A stretch of 64,000 nucleotides of DNA from CBDIBC01 sp965276635 (GTDB taxonomy: Bacteria; Actinomycetota; Acidimicrobiia; Acidimicrobiales; Palsa-688), in NCBI GenBank assembly GCA_965276635.1, contig CBDIBC010000005.1, forward strand, positions 1,302,001 through 1,366,000, given 5' to 3'. The notes under the pieces were generated by a model, which saw only the letters and a program-made list of their open reading frames with translations, had not been told where the DNA came from and made no database searches. Position numbers and translations under genes: made by a program. Positions 15,902 through 26,121 of this stretch are shown here, one piece after another (the stretch's first letter is position 1; each line of letters opens with the position of its first letter).

Positions 15902-18900
15902 GTGAGATACCCCAGCGAGGCTGAGCGCCGCCGGCTTGAGCGGTTCCCGGACAGGATCGCGGTCGAGGACCTGCGGGCGTGCTTTGCGCTGTCTGACCGC
16001 GACCTGTCGCTGATCTTCGATCAGCGCGGGCCCGAGAACCGGATCGGGCTGGCGGTGTCGCTGTGCGCGCTGCGGTTTCTGGGGTTCGTGCCCGACGACG
16101 TCGCCTCGATCCCCGACGAGGCCCTGGCGTTCCTCGCCGGCCAGGTCGACGCCGCTGCGCACGAGCTGCTCGCCTACGGCGCCCGCGCCCAGACCCGCTC
16201 AGACCACCTGCAGCTCGCGCTCGCTCACCTTGGCTGGCGGCGCGTTGACGAAACCGACCGTGACCGCGTCGCCGGCTGGCTGGTGCACCGAGCGGTCGAG
16301 CACGATCCTGCGGCGACGTCGATGTCGCTGCTCGGTGAGCACCTGCGCGCCCGCCAGGTGCTGCGCCCGCCGGTCGACACGCTGGCGCGGATGATCGCCA
16401 CCGCCCGCGCCGACGCTCATCGCGAGGTCGAGCGGCTGCTCTCAAACCAGCTGCCACGCGACCGCCGCGGCGAGCTGGACGCACTCCTGGACGGCGCGCC
16501 TGGCCAACCAAGCGAGCTTGCGGACCTGCGCCGCCGCGCCTCACGCGCGGGCGCGCGCGAGCTGATCGGCCAGGTCGGCCACTACGAGCGTCTGATCGGG
16601 CTCGGCGCCGCCGGGATCTACGTGTCGGCGTTGGCGCCGGCTCGCCGTCGTGCGCTGGAGTCGCTGGGGCGGCGGATGACCGCTCAGCAGCTGCGGCGTC
16701 TGGAGCCCGCGCGACGGCCACCCGCTGCTGCTGGTGCTGTTGCACGCGCTGGTGATCGAGCGCGGCGACGAGCTGCTGGACCTGTTTGACAAGCTGCTGC
16801 GCCTGACCGACGGCCGCGCCCGCCGTCGCGTGGATGAACAGCGCCGCGTACCGCCCGCCAGCGCGACGAGCTCGCCTCTCTGGGCCAGCGCTTGTCCGCG
16901 ATCCTCTTGGAGTGCGTCGCGACCGGCGAGCTGCCGTTCGACCGGGTCCGCAACGAGATCGGGCTGGAGCGCCTGCAGGCTGCGGCGAGCCTGGACTCGA
17001 CACAGCTGCCGCCAATCGATGTCCAGCAGCTCGACCAGGTCCGCGGCAGCTACAGCCACCTGCGCCCGGCGATCCACGCCGTCCTGCACGCCGTGGCACT
17101 GCGCGGGGCAAGCCCTGCCGATGACCAGCTGCTCGCCGCGCTCGGCCGTGTCCGTGCCTCGCGAGGGCGGTTCGTCGACGAGCCGCTGGTTCTCGTGCCC
17201 AAGGCATGGCGAGAGTGGGTGTGTGACCAGGACGGTCGCGTACAGCGCACCCGGTTTGAGCTGGCGCTGTGGTTCGTAGTTCGGGACGCGTTGCGTGCCG
17301 GGCGGCTGTATCGCCCGCTCGGGCGCCGCTACGCCGACCCGGCCAGTTTCCTGATGCCCGCCGAGCGCTGGCAGACCGACCGCCACGAGCTCGCGGTCAC
17401 GTTCGATCGCACCCTGGACGCCGACCAGCGCCTCGCCGAGCTTCAGGCCGATCACGACAGGCGCTGCGCGGTCTGCAGGCCGCCGTCGACGCCGGCGACG
17501 GGGTGCGTCTGGTCGCCGGTCGTCTCGAGCTCTCACCACCCGACGCGCTGGACGAGAACCCGCCCGCGGTGCGACTCAGAGCTCAGCTGGATCGCTTGAT
17601 GCCGCACATCGACATCCCCGACCTGCTCGCCGAGGTCGAGCAGTGGACCGGGTTCACCGGTCAACTCACCCACGCCGCCGGCGCCACCCCACGGATCGGC
17701 GATCTCCAACAACACCTCCACGCCGCACTGCTGGCCAGCGGGCTGAACCTCGGGCCGACCCGGATGGCCGAATGCTGCCCGCTGAGCTACCGCCAGCTGG
17801 CGTGGGCGACCGAGTGGTATCTCGGCGACGAGCAGCTGCAGGCCGCCAACGACGTCCTCGTCGACTACCTGCACCAGCTGCAGCTCGCCGCCCACTGGGG
17901 CACCGGTCAGTTCTCAAGCTCAGACGGCCAGCGCTCCGGTGCCCGCGGCCGCGCCGCGGCCGCGGGCACCCGATGGCCCGCGAGTTCGGCTATCGCCGCG
18001 GCGCGCTGATCCTCGTCAACTGGGTCTCAGACCAGTACAGCCAGTACGGCACCAAGGTCGTCTCCGTCGCCGAACGCGAAGCGATCCACACCCTGGAAGC
18101 GATCCTGCACACCCAGCTGCCGATCGCCGAGCACACCACCGACACCCACGGCGCCACCGAGATCGTGTTCGCGCTATTTGATCTCCTCGGCCTCAGCTTC
18201 ATCCCGCGCCTCCGCGACGCCGGCGAGCTGCGCCTACGCCGCCTCGGTGAGCCCCTCGGCCTGCCCGTCGACGTCGTGCTGCGATCCCGCGCCCGACCCC
18301 AGCGCATCCACGAGCAGTACGACGACCTGCTGCGCGCGGCCGCCTCGCTCAAACGCGGCTGGGTGCCCGCCAGCCTGCTGATCACCCGACTGAAGAACAG
18401 CTCGCCCCAGAGTCCGCTCGCCGCCGCGCTGGGCGAGTACGGCCGGATCGTGCGCACCAACTTCCTGCTGCGCTACTGCGCTGACCCCGTGCTGCGCGCC
18501 CGAATCGTGGGGCAGCTCAACAAGGGCGAGACCCTGCACGCGCTACGCCGCCACCTCGTGATCGGCTCCCGCGCTCAGATCCCCGCCGACGAAGACGACC
18601 ACCGCCGCCACGCGCTCTGCCTCCAGATCCTCGTCAACGCCGTCCAGGTCTGGAACGCCCGGTACATGACCGCCGGGATCGACCACCTCCACACCGCCCA
18701 ACCCGACGTCGTCGCCGCCGAGAACGCGCTGGCACGCCTCGCGCCCGTCACCCACGCGCACGTCAACTCGCTCGGACGCTACGAACTCAACCGGCAGCCA
18801 CCGCCGGCAGTCAGCTCCGCCCCCTACGCCAGGCCGACGGCGCCGACCCAGCCGTCCCCACACCGCCGCTCGGCGTCATGGCGACAAACACTAAGCGTTG

Positions 18901-18935
18901 GATTTCGCGCGGTTGATGGCGCTACCCCTTGCTGA
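15902..18935 (+). pseudogene. tnpA: Tn3-family transposase TnpA, multiply frameshifted
   Basis: The family sequence runs from the N-terminal DUF4158-like part (LERFPDRIAVEDLRACFALS) to the C-terminal catalytic region, but in five successive frame segments. Breaks are near 16,710, 16,830-16,890, 17,470 and 17,970. The catalytic acids are still recognisable: Asp in FSSSDGQR, Asp in TTDTHGATEIV and Glu in LNKGETLHALRR. The last break falls in a GC-only palindrome at about 17,940-17,970. The conserved residues without an open frame point to recent decay or to sequencing indels. Confidence 0.8.
18891..18928 (-). repeat. Right terminal inverted repeat of the Tn3-family transposon
   Basis: Read inward on the minus strand it begins GGGGTAGCGCCATCAACCGC and ends ACGCTTAG, 38 bases in all. 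A GGGG start, 38-base length and a TAG or TAAG inner end are hallmarks of Tn3-family ends, and the first ten bases closely resemble Tn4430. It overlaps the 3' end of the transposase gene. Confidence 0.65.
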
Positions 18936-19110
18936 TGCGCTTCCTCGGCCCCGCCCTGCCACGACAGACCAAGTGCCTTCAGTCCGACGGCTGTTCCGGA
19001 GTGGCGCTCGGCGTCGAGTCCGAGCTGTTGGTGAAGTCGGATGTTTCCGGCTGTCGAGCCTTGAGCCCGTGTCTCGATGATCGCCACCGCGTCTGTAGAC
19101 AGCCGTTCAG

Positions 19111-19320
19111 TCACACGGCTCCGCCGTGCTTGGTGCTTGCGTGTGTCGGGCGCTGGTCAGCCCAGCGGCGCACCTCCTCCCAGTTCCATGCGATGGCCTG
19201 GCCCACTTCGCCCGGCTGCTCGGGGAACCCAGGTCGAAGGCGCCACCGCCGGACGGCCTCACGAGTCATCCCAGCCCCGTCTGCCGATCTCTGCCCCGCC
19301 GCGATCTCCATCACGAGCAT
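19111..19320 (-). CDS. Helix-turn-helix protein, excisionase/AlpA-like (possibly degenerate)
   Basis: A 69-residue frame with the pattern MTREAVRRWRLRPGFPEQPG and then AIAWNWEEVRRWADQRP. This resembles the small winged HTH proteins in which a recognition helix is followed by PxFP and a W-x-x-x-D/E-V-x-x-W tail. Nothing clearly recognisable lies immediately beside it, and the start is uncertain. It could be a regulator left over from the Tn3 insertion target. Confidence 0.4.
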   Translation of the reverse strand: MLVMEIAAGQRSADGAGMTREAVRRWRLRPGFPEQPGEVGQAIAWNWEEVRRWADQRPTHASTKHGGAV

Positions 19321-19443
19321 GTTGACATACGGCGAGGACTTCACGCCGCAGGGCGCGTCCATAGGACTGGCGCCGTGGGAACTCCTAACGGATCTAGCGG
19401 TTCTACGCCCACCCGAGCCGCCGGCCGGCAACCCGGTGTTCGG

Positions 19444-19659
19444 TCATGTCGAGGCGACGTCGACGAGTCCGGTGGCGCTGCGAGGTGGGGGCACGGGCTG
19501 CCCGGTGTCGCGCAGGTCGTCCAGGTAGGCACCGATCGCTTCGACGATCAGGGTCTCGACCTCGGCCCGGTCGGCTCCGACGGCGACACACCCAGGAAGG
19601 TCGGGCACGTACGCTCCCCAGCTGGTGTCTCCCTGTTCGTAGACCACGCTGTAACGCAT
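19444..19659 (-). CDS. hicB: HicB-family antitoxin
   Basis: Protein of 71 residues with the partial RNase-H-like HicB fold: MRYSVVYEQGDTSWGAYVPD then LPGCVAVGADRAEVETLIVEA. It is the second gene after hicA, ten bases downstream. HicB binds and inhibits HicA and commonly represses the operon. The C-terminal DNA-binding domain seen in longer HicB proteins is absent, as in many short homologues. Confidence 0.88.
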   Translation of the reverse strand: MRYSVVYEQGDTSWGAYVPDLPGCVAVGADRAEVETLIVEAIGAYLDDLRDTGQPVPPPRSATGLVDVAST

Positions 19660-19669
19660 CAGAGCCTCC

Positions 19670-19873
19670 TCATCGCCGGCCCGGAGGGTCGATCCCGGCT
19701 TGGCGGTAAATCGCCGCCAGAGTACCAGTGGGCACGTCGGTCCCCTCGTTGCCGGCTATCACGACCCGGCGGTCAGGGTGCTCGGGGTGCCGGTAGACGC
19801 GGTGGCTGCCGCGCTGGCGCTGCGCTCGCCAGCCGTGGGCCTCCAGGTCCCGGATCACCTCCCGGACCTTCAT
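19670..19873 (-). CDS. hicA: HicA-family mRNA interferase toxin
   Basis: Protein of 67 residues with the dsRBD-like HicA fold. KVREVIRDLEAHGWRAQRQR is followed by GSHRVYRHP, which contains the catalytic His, and then TLAAIYRQAGI. HicA cleaves mRNA in a translation-independent way. The ATG at 19873 overlaps the stop of the upstream membrane-protein gene, so the three may form one operon. The intact pair probably stabilises the element. Confidence 0.9.
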   Translation of the reverse strand: MKVREVIRDLEAHGWRAQRQRGSHRVYRHPEHPDRRVVIAGNEGTDVPTGTLAAIYRQAGIDPPGRR

Positions 19874-20637
19874 CGCGCTCGCCCCTGGTTCCATACCTGG
19901 GGCATCGGATCGCCCGGCCCGAGCGCAAGCGGCTCCGGCACTGGGGACGTCTCGACCGGAGTGCTGCTTGGCCTGCGAAGACTGGCGAGGCCTGGGTGGA
20001 CGGCCAGTGCCTCCAGGCCGTGGCATGCGGCGACCGCGGCGACGGCGATCGGGGCGACACCCGGACCGGTGACCTGTCCCCGCCAGCGGTTGTTCCCGTC
20101 GAGGTGGACGGCATCGACGCCGAGGTCCACCCCGGACGCCGGCGAGCCGCCCCACCAGATCGAGAGCAGCTCACCCTCGGGCTGGGTGCGCCCGACGAGG
20201 CGGAGTGAGGTCACCAGCCAGTCGATCCCGCCGTTGTCCTGCCAGCCGCTGGCGGTCACCTCCCGAGCGGCGCTTCCGACCCGCCGCCCCCACCCCCGGA
20301 CCCGGCTGCGGGCCACCTGGGCCACGTGAGTGTCCCAGGTGGCGAGACGGGCCCGGGTTTGCGCCCAAGGCATCTCACCGGGCCGAAGGACCACCCCGGC
20401 GCCCAGATGGGCAACCGGATCGTGACCGCCGGCAGCAAGCATCGCCGCCAACGCCCGGGCCGCCTCGGTGGCCTCCCGCCGACGTCCGCGATCGCCGATC
20501 CGGCGGTGACGGCGAGGTCGACGACGAAGCTGCGGGTTCCCCAACATCTGCTCCCACGACGGTCGTCGCCGGCGGCTCACCCAGGTGATCCCTCGCCATG
20601 CCATCAACAACGCCACAACGATCAAGAAGGCGGTCAC
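19870..20637 (-). CDS. Hypothetical protein with one N-terminal membrane helix
   Basis: Protein of 255 residues. FLIVVALLMAWRGITWVSR forms a single membrane segment at residues 4-22, followed by an Arg-rich stretch. The rest looks like a soluble enzyme or binding domain (NGGIDWLVTSLRLVGRTQPE, VDAVHLDGNNRWRGQVTG). Not recognised. Coupled by GTGA to the gene before and by ATGA to hicA. Its place next to the secretion genes suggests a conjugation-associated membrane protein, but this is only context. Confidence 0.6.
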   Translation of the reverse strand: MTAFLIVVALLMAWRGITWVSRRRRPSWEQMLGNPQLRRRPRRHRRIGDRGRRREATEAARALAAMLAAGGHDPVAHLGAGVVLRPGEMPWAQTRARLATWDTHVAQVARSRVRGWGRRVGSAAREVTASGWQDNGGIDWLVTSLRLVGRTQPEGELLSIWWGGSPASGVDLGVDAVHLDGNNRWRGQVTGPGVAPIAVAAVAACHGLEALAVHPGLASLRRPSSTPVETSPVPEPLALGPGDPMPQVWNQGRAR

Positions 20638-20990
20638 AGCTCGACTCCCACTTCTCTGCTCGCCTCGGCGACGCCTGCCGTGACCAGCTCGACGGGAGCC
20701 GTCGTCGCTCCACCGGCGAGGTGCAATGCCCGCTCCACGGCTGCTTGCGCCCGCTTGCGGTGCCCGAGAGCCTCGATGGTCTTCGCCGCGCTATCCGGCC
20801 CGAGGGGAAGGTGGTACTGGGCGATAGTTGCCCTTCTCGCCTGGGCACGAAGCGACGAGCCCCCCGACCCCACACCAGAGGCGCGTGAGTGGTGGTCTTG
20901 CAGGCTGCAGGGGATCGCCGCCCGCCAAGCAGCCGCACATGAGTCCGTCGCTTCAGTCTCGGCCTCCCCCGAGGCGGGCCAACAGGCCAT
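20634..20990 (-). CDS. Hypothetical protein upstream of the membrane-protein gene
   Basis: Frame of up to 118 residues whose stop overlaps the GTG of the next gene. The C-terminal part (KTIEALGHRKRAQAAVERAL then HLAGGATTAPVELVTAGVAE) looks like helical protein sequence; the N-terminal third looks like noncoding read-through, so the true start is probably internal. No family recognised. Confidence 0.35.
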   Translation of the reverse strand: MACWPASGEAETEATDSCAAAWRAAIPCSLQDHHSRASGVGSGGSSLRAQARRATIAQYHLPLGPDSAAKTIEALGHRKRAQAAVERALHLAGGATTAPVELVTAGVAEASREVGVEL

Positions 20991-21066
20991 CTGAGGTTGT
21001 CACACGTCTGTGGCGCCTCACGCCGCGGACGAGCAATGGGTGACCCCCCCACCTCCCTGATTCGTG

Positions 21067-21315
21067 ATGACCGTTCACGACGACTCCTGGCGCCACCTGG
21101 CCGCCTGCCGTGGCATGACGACGGGCCTGTTCTTCCCTGACCCGACCCACCCGGACCCCGCCGCAGTGGCCGCCGCGAAAGCGGTCTGTGCACGCTGCCC
21201 GGTTGCCGAGCGATGCCTGGTGGCGGGTCGGCACGAGAACCACGGCATCTGGGGTGGTCTCACCGTCCACGAGCGCCGGGCCGCGCGCCGAGCCCAGCGA
21301 GGGGAGGCGGCATGA
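21067..21315 (+). CDS. WhiB-family iron-sulfur regulator
   Basis: Protein of 82 residues with the four WhiB cysteines (one in LAACRGM, then CARCPVAERC) and the signature GIWGGLTVHERR. WhiB proteins bind a 4Fe-4S cluster and contact the principal sigma factor to regulate transcription. The family is restricted to Actinobacteria and their phages. It is the first gene of the rightward secretion module, and its stop overlaps the next start, so it may control transfer genes. A GTG three bases earlier is an equally good start. Confidence 0.9.
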   Translation: MTVHDDSWRHLAACRGMTTGLFFPDPTHPDPAAVAAAKAVCARCPVAERCLVAGRHENHGIWGGLTVHERRAARRAQRGEAA

Positions 21316-22290
21316 GAGGCGCCGGTGCCGTCGCTTGCGGTTTGGCCCTCGCCTTCGTGGTCGGCTTGGTCGTGATCGCCGGTGGAGCCACCGGAGGCGA
21401 CGTGACCACCACTGCGGTGTTGAGCGTCGCCCAGCTCGCGGCGCGTACCTGCTCGGTGTCGGGCCCGGTGCCTGGGCTCTGCGCGTCGCAGGCGGCCAAC
21501 GCTGGCCAGATCGTCTCCGCGGCGATGTCCGCCAGCGCCGAGGAAACCCGGACCGCTCAGATCGCGTTGATGACGGCCATGACCGAGAGCGGCTTGGAGA
21601 ACCTGGACCACGGCGACCGCGACTCGCTCGGACTGTTCCAGCAGCGACCGTCTCAGGGTTGGGGGACCCCCTCTCAGGTCATGGACCCCACCTACGCCAC
21701 CGACGCCTTCGTCAAGCACCTCCTCGCCGTGCCCGGCTGGCAGACCATGGAGCCGTGGCTGGCCGCCCAAGCGGTGCAACGCTCCAAGTTCGCCGACGGG
21801 TCCAACTACCAGCCGAACTGGACCCCCGCCGGAGCGGTCCTCGCAGGGGTCTTGGCGGATGGGAACACCCCCGGGGCGTGCGGGCAGGGTGGCGGTGGCC
21901 TCGCCGGCCCCCCGTCGGGGCACGGCCTACCTCCCGGCTACGTCGTCCCGGCGGGGACTCCGCCGGGACACTCCGCGGTCGTCGCCTTCACCCTGGCGCA
22001 GCTCGGAAAGCCGTACGTGTGGGCCGCGGCCGGCCCGGAAGCGTTCGACTGCTCCGGGCTCACCATGGCCGCCTGGGCCAGCGTCGGGGTGCAACTGGAT
22101 CACTACACCGGCGACCAGCAGAACGAAGGCCGGCCGGTCACCACAGCGGCTCCCGTACCGGGCGACGTGGTCCTCACACCGGGCTCGGACTCACCCGGTC
22201 CGGGGATCGCCGGCCATGTCGGGATCTACCTCGGCGACAGCCTCGTCATCTCCGCTATCGACAGCACTACGACCAAGGCTTCGAGCAGGG
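21312..22290 (+). pseudogene. NlpC/P60 peptidoglycan hydrolase of the transfer module, 3' end disrupted
   Basis: The N-terminal membrane anchor is at residues 8-28. It is followed by a lysozyme-like helical region (IALMTAMTESGLENLDHGDR, SLGLFQQRPSQGWG) and then an NlpC/P60 domain with the catalytic Cys in FDCSGLTMAAW and the His in GIAGHVGIYLG. Such proteins open the wall for the conjugation apparatus. Near 22,260-22,290 the reading frame degenerates (TTTKASSRGSRRRP) and good protein sequence resumes in another frame. ATGA overlap with whiB supports the start. Confidence 0.78.
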
Positions 22291-22873
22291 GTTCGCGTCG
22301 CCGTCCAACCAGGCCGAGCTGGCCCACCTCGAAGCGATCCCCCTGCCGGCGCCGAGCATCGGCGGGGGCTGGCCGGCACTGGCGGTGTCGAACACACCCG
22401 ACGGCTGGGCGAGCGAGTTCGTCGCCGGCCTGTTGAACATCGACTTCGCCACACAGAACCGCAGCGCTCTCGGGCCGTGGCTGGTCGCCACCGAGGCTCC
22501 CGACCTGATGCCTGGCGTCCCGCCCGACGGGCAGTACGGGGGCCTGTACGCGACGGTCCTCGAACCAGATGTCACCGGTCAGCCATCCCCGATCCCATCC
22601 GCGGCCAAGTGGCAGGCCGACGCCGCTGCGGGAGTCCGCTGGTCGGTCAGCGGGTTGCAGATCCAACTCGACCCGTAGTGGCAGTCGATAATTGCAGCAG
22701 GCTGGCAGCCACGAGACCTCCGGGCGACGGTCGAGGACATCTCGGGACTACTCACTATCACCCAGGGGCCGACGAGCACAGCCCATCGGTTCTCGCTCGG
22801 CCTGCAGATCGGCTCCGCCCACTGGAACGCCGGGTACGGGTCGGTGCTCCTCGCCGGCTGGAAGGAGTCCTAA
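22275..22873 (+). pseudogene. Transfer-module protein interrupted by an in-frame TAG
   Basis: Good coding sequence (NQAELAHLEAIPLPAPSIGG, SGLQIQLDP) reaches TAG at 22676-22678, then continues in the same frame without a shift (WQSIIAAGWQPRDLRATVED, SVLLAGWKES) to TAA at 22871. This is what a single nonsense mutation looks like. The segment sits directly after the NlpC/P60 gene and three bases before the TrbL-like start. It may be a separate gene whose start was lost, or the NlpC/P60 C-terminus. Family not recognised. Confidence 0.6.
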
Positions 22874-22876
22874 GCG

Positions 22877-24216
22877 GTGTCGTGTTCGCTGATCAACCCG
22901 CTCAGCTACGGCAGCTGCGCCGGCGACATCGCCAAATCCGTCGCCGGCGACGCCTTCGACGCCATCGCCAAATCCTTCGGTCACGCCGCAGGCTCAGCCA
23001 CCCAGTGGCTGTGGGGCCAGATCAACGTCGCCACCGCCGTATACCTCGGTGGGGCGGGTTCTCGACGGTGCTCGGAATCGTGGCCGCCATCGCCGGGACC
23101 GTCGCCGTCGGCCTGTTCGTCATCCAGATCATCCACAGCGTCGTTCGCCGCGAACCAGCCGGGCTCGGACGGGCGATACGGGGACTGCTCGTCGCGTTCG
23201 TCGCCGGCGGGGCGGCGGTAGCTGTGGTGAACCTGCTGCTCGCCGCCACCGACGCCCTGTGCACCGGGGTCGTGCAGACCGCGGTGGGCACCGACCCGGC
23301 CGGACTCGGCCGCCTGGTGCTCGGCTCGGCCGCCACATCGGCGCTCGTCGGGATGATCTCCGGTCCAGGCGGGGCGGCCGGGGTCCTGCTACTCGCTCTG
23401 GCCATCCTCATCGCGGTGGTGATCGTCTACGTGGCGCTGGTGATCCGCAAGGTGCTGATCGTGGTCACCGCCGTGTTCGCCCCCCTCGCCTTCGCGGGCA
23501 GCCTGGCCGACATCACCGTGGCGTGGACGAGGCGTTGGATCGAGTTCACCCTCGCTCTGATCTTCTCCAAGCTGATCCTGATCCTGATCTTCGTGATCGG
23601 CTACTTCATGCTCATCAAAGGCGTCGGCCAGGCCGGCTCCGGGGTCACTCAGGAGGTCACCCAGGTCGTCTCCGGGGTCATCGTCCTGGCCCTCGCCGGG
23701 TTCGCCCCGTGGCTGGCGTTGAAGGTCGTGCACTTCACCGGCGACCACGCCAGCCAGCTTCACGCCATCTCCGTCTCCGCCGCCGGCGGGGCGGTCGCCG
23801 TCGGGCGGATGGGCCAGAAGGCGGTGCCTGCCATGGGAGCCGTCACCTCCAAGCTCTCGGCCGGCACCGGCAACGACAACACCAGCAGTGACACCTCGGG
23901 ATCGTCGGAACCGTCAGCGCAGCCCACTGCGTCGAGCGAACCAGCCGCGGGCGGTCCGCCCGACTCTGGTGGTGCCCCAGGAGGCCCTGGCGCACCGGGG
24001 GGCCCAGGCAGTTCTGGCGGCCCCTCCTCCGGTGACGATCTGGCACCTTCGCCGGGACCGGGAAACGTCCCTGGGCCGCCGGCCGGCAGTGCGCCGTCGC
24101 CGTCTACTCCCTCTCGCGGGGGGCCAGCACCTGGAGGGACCGGCCCTGGCCCGGCCCCTGTCGGCAATCCCGCGGGAGGCCCAGCCAGCGGCGCCGCGGC
24201 AGCGGCTGCGCTCTGA
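22877..24216 (+). pseudogene. TrbL/VirB6-like conjugation membrane protein, frameshifted
   Basis: Starts at GTG 22877 (SCSLINPLSYGSCAGDIAKS) and shifts frame near 23,050. After that come five to six long hydrophobic helices (VLGIVAAIAGTVAVGLFVIQ, VLLLALAILIAVVIVYVALV, LIFSKLILILIFVIGYFM). The C-terminal 150 residues are Gly/Pro/Ser-rich and disordered. The architecture is that of TrbL/VirB6 inner-membrane channel proteins in actinobacterial type IV secretion systems. One indel separates the two frames. Confidence 0.78.
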
Positions 24217-24263
24217 ACCCCTCGGCCGGCCGCTTCGTCGTTTCGATCAAGGAGTCGATCATC

Positions 24264-25711
24264 GTGAACCCCAATCCGTCTTCCCCTGGCAGTGTCCGAT
24301 TCGCTCGCCGCTCGACGCGGGGCCTGCTGCTCGGCTTTTCCACGCCGAGAGTCGTCGTCTTCGGCATCGCCGCCGCGATCGCCGTCGCCGCCTTGTTCAC
24401 CTCAGGCGCGATGGGCTTCGTCGCGACCGGGCTGATCTGGATGCCTTTGGCCGCCACTGCGGTAGTTCGGGTGGCGGGGCGTCCCGTGGTGGAGTGGTCG
24501 GCGACAGCTGTCCACTACGGCGCAAGAAGGGCAGGCGGCCAACACGAGTTCCGGGCCCGGCCCACGAGGCCTCGACCGGCCGGGACTTTGGCGTTGCCCG
24601 GCGACGCTGCCGCGCTGCGTTTGCACGTCGACGAGGCGACAGGGGCGGCGATGATCCACGACCCACACCGCCAGACACTCACCGCTGTCCTGCCGGTCAG
24701 CCATCCGGCGTTCGCTCTGCTCGACGACGCCGATCGTGCCGGGCGGGTCGGGCGTTGGGGACGCGTCCTGGCCGGGCAAGCCGCGTCGGGGACCTGCGCC
24801 GCGGTGCAGGTCCTCGAATCGACGGTCCCCGACCCGGCCCGAGGGCAACACGAATGGTGGGCCGCGCACGGCGCCCACGTCGGCGGATGGGCCGACACGC
24901 AATACCGGACGCTGCTGGACCAGGTGTGCCTGGACTCCTCGACGCATCGGACCACGATCAGCCTGTCGTTGGACATGCGACAAGCTGGGCGGGCCATCCG
25001 GGCCGCTGGTCGGGGCGTGAAGGGCGGCGCTGAGGTGCTCCGCGGTGACATGGCCGGACTCGGTGACGGGCTTCGCGCCACCGGGCTACGACCGGGAACC
25101 TGGATGGGCGAGGCCGATCTGGCTTCGTTGGTCCGCCACGTGTTCGACCCTGCAATCCAGCTCGACCCTCGCAGCGATCCGGGCGCGAACCTCGGCCGCG
25201 CCGGGCCGATGGCGATCTCAGAATCGTGGGATCGGCTGCGTCACGACTCGGCGTGGTCGCAGGTGCTGTGGATCGCCGAGTGGCCGCGCATCTCGGTCCC
25301 ACCCGACTTCTTGCACCCGCTGGTCTTCGCCCCTGGTGTGCGGCGCAGCCTCAGCCTGGTGGCCCGGCCGGTCGCCACCGAGGCAGCGCTGCGCCAGATA
25401 CGGCGGGAGAAGACCGAAGCGGTCGCCGACTCCGGGCAGAAGGCCAAGATCGGCCAGCTCGCCGATCTGTCCGACGCCCAAGAATACGACGACCTGCTGG
25501 CCCGGGAACGATCGATCATCTCAGGGCACACCGACGTCGTTTTCACTGGGTTCGTCACCGTCACCGCCCGCAGCGCGAGAGCCTCGAAGCCGCCTGCGCC
25601 ACCATCGGCCGGGCCGCCGGCCAGGCCGCATGCGAAGTCCGGCCGCTGTATGGCAGCCAGCTCCAAGCTTTTGTGGCTGCCACCCTGCCGTTGGCCAGGA
25701 CGGCGTTCTGA
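24264..25711 (+). pseudogene. SCO6880-like transfer protein, frameshifted near the 3' end
   Basis: About 480 residues. Two membrane segments lie near the N-terminus (VVVFGIAAAIAVAALFTS, MGFVATGLIWMPLAATAVV) and a long soluble domain follows (AAWD-like WDRLRHDSAWSQVLWIAEWP, RRSLSLVARPVATEAALRQI). Actinobacterial elements encode this SCO6880 family between TrbL-like and VirB4-like genes, as here. The frame shifts near 25,565; the family end (ESLEAACATIGRAAGQAA, VRPLYGSQLQAFVAATLPL) is in the next frame and stops at 25711, overlapping the next ATG. Confidence 0.75.
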
Positions 25712-26088
25712 TGCTCCGACGCAAGAAGACGCCCGCAGTTCCGCAGTGGGGGGAACCGTCCCCGACCACGCGTGACGACCCAGGAGCAATCTGGCCGGCC
25801 CCAATGTCACCTTCCTTGCCAGACTCCTGGGATGCCCGGCCGGCGCCCCCCGACGCCTCCGGCCGGGCAGCCGACCAGCCCGGCGCGCCACGGCCGTCGT
25901 CGCCCCAGCCCTCCTCCCCCTCTTTGGATCGTGAAGGGCGGGTGTACGGCGTCGCCGGATGGTCCCCAGCCGGCTCTGCCCGGCGGCATGTTCGCTTCGC
26001 TCGCCAGGTAGAAGCCGAGCACCGCAAGGCTTTGATGCTGGAGCGCAAAGCAGAGATGGAAGCGCTACGTCAGGAGCGGAAGGCCTGA
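25711..26088 (+). CDS. Hypothetical protein of the transfer module
   Basis: Protein of 125 residues starting at ATG 25711, at the stop of the SCO6880-like gene. It is proline-rich and probably disordered in the first 80 residues. It ends in a charged helix (FARQVEAEHRKALMLERKAE, MEALRQERKA) that could form a coiled coil. It sits between SCO6880-like and VirB4-like genes, so it is probably a small accessory of the secretion complex. Not recognised. Confidence 0.6.
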   Translation: MLRRKKTPAVPQWGEPSPTTRDDPGAIWPAPMSPSLPDSWDARPAPPDASGRAADQPGAPRPSSPQPSSPSLDREGRVYGVAGWSPAGSARRHVRFARQVEAEHRKALMLERKAEMEALRQERKA

Positions 26089-26121
26089 CCGTTCCTTCCC
26101 GCCGGAGGCCAAGGCGGTCCG

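Larger units (their letters stand above)
14883..18928 (+). mobile_element. Tn3-family transposon with TnpI-type recombinase
   Basis: A tyrosine recombinase gene and a Tn3 transposase gene lie head to tail with a repeat-rich recombination region upstream. The right end carries a convincing 38-base terminal repeat. The left terminal repeat could not be recognised; the sequence TTGCT at 14883-14887 equals the five bases just outside the right repeat (18929-18933), so the left end may be eroded. No passenger gene is visible. The left boundary is approximate. Confidence 0.7.
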
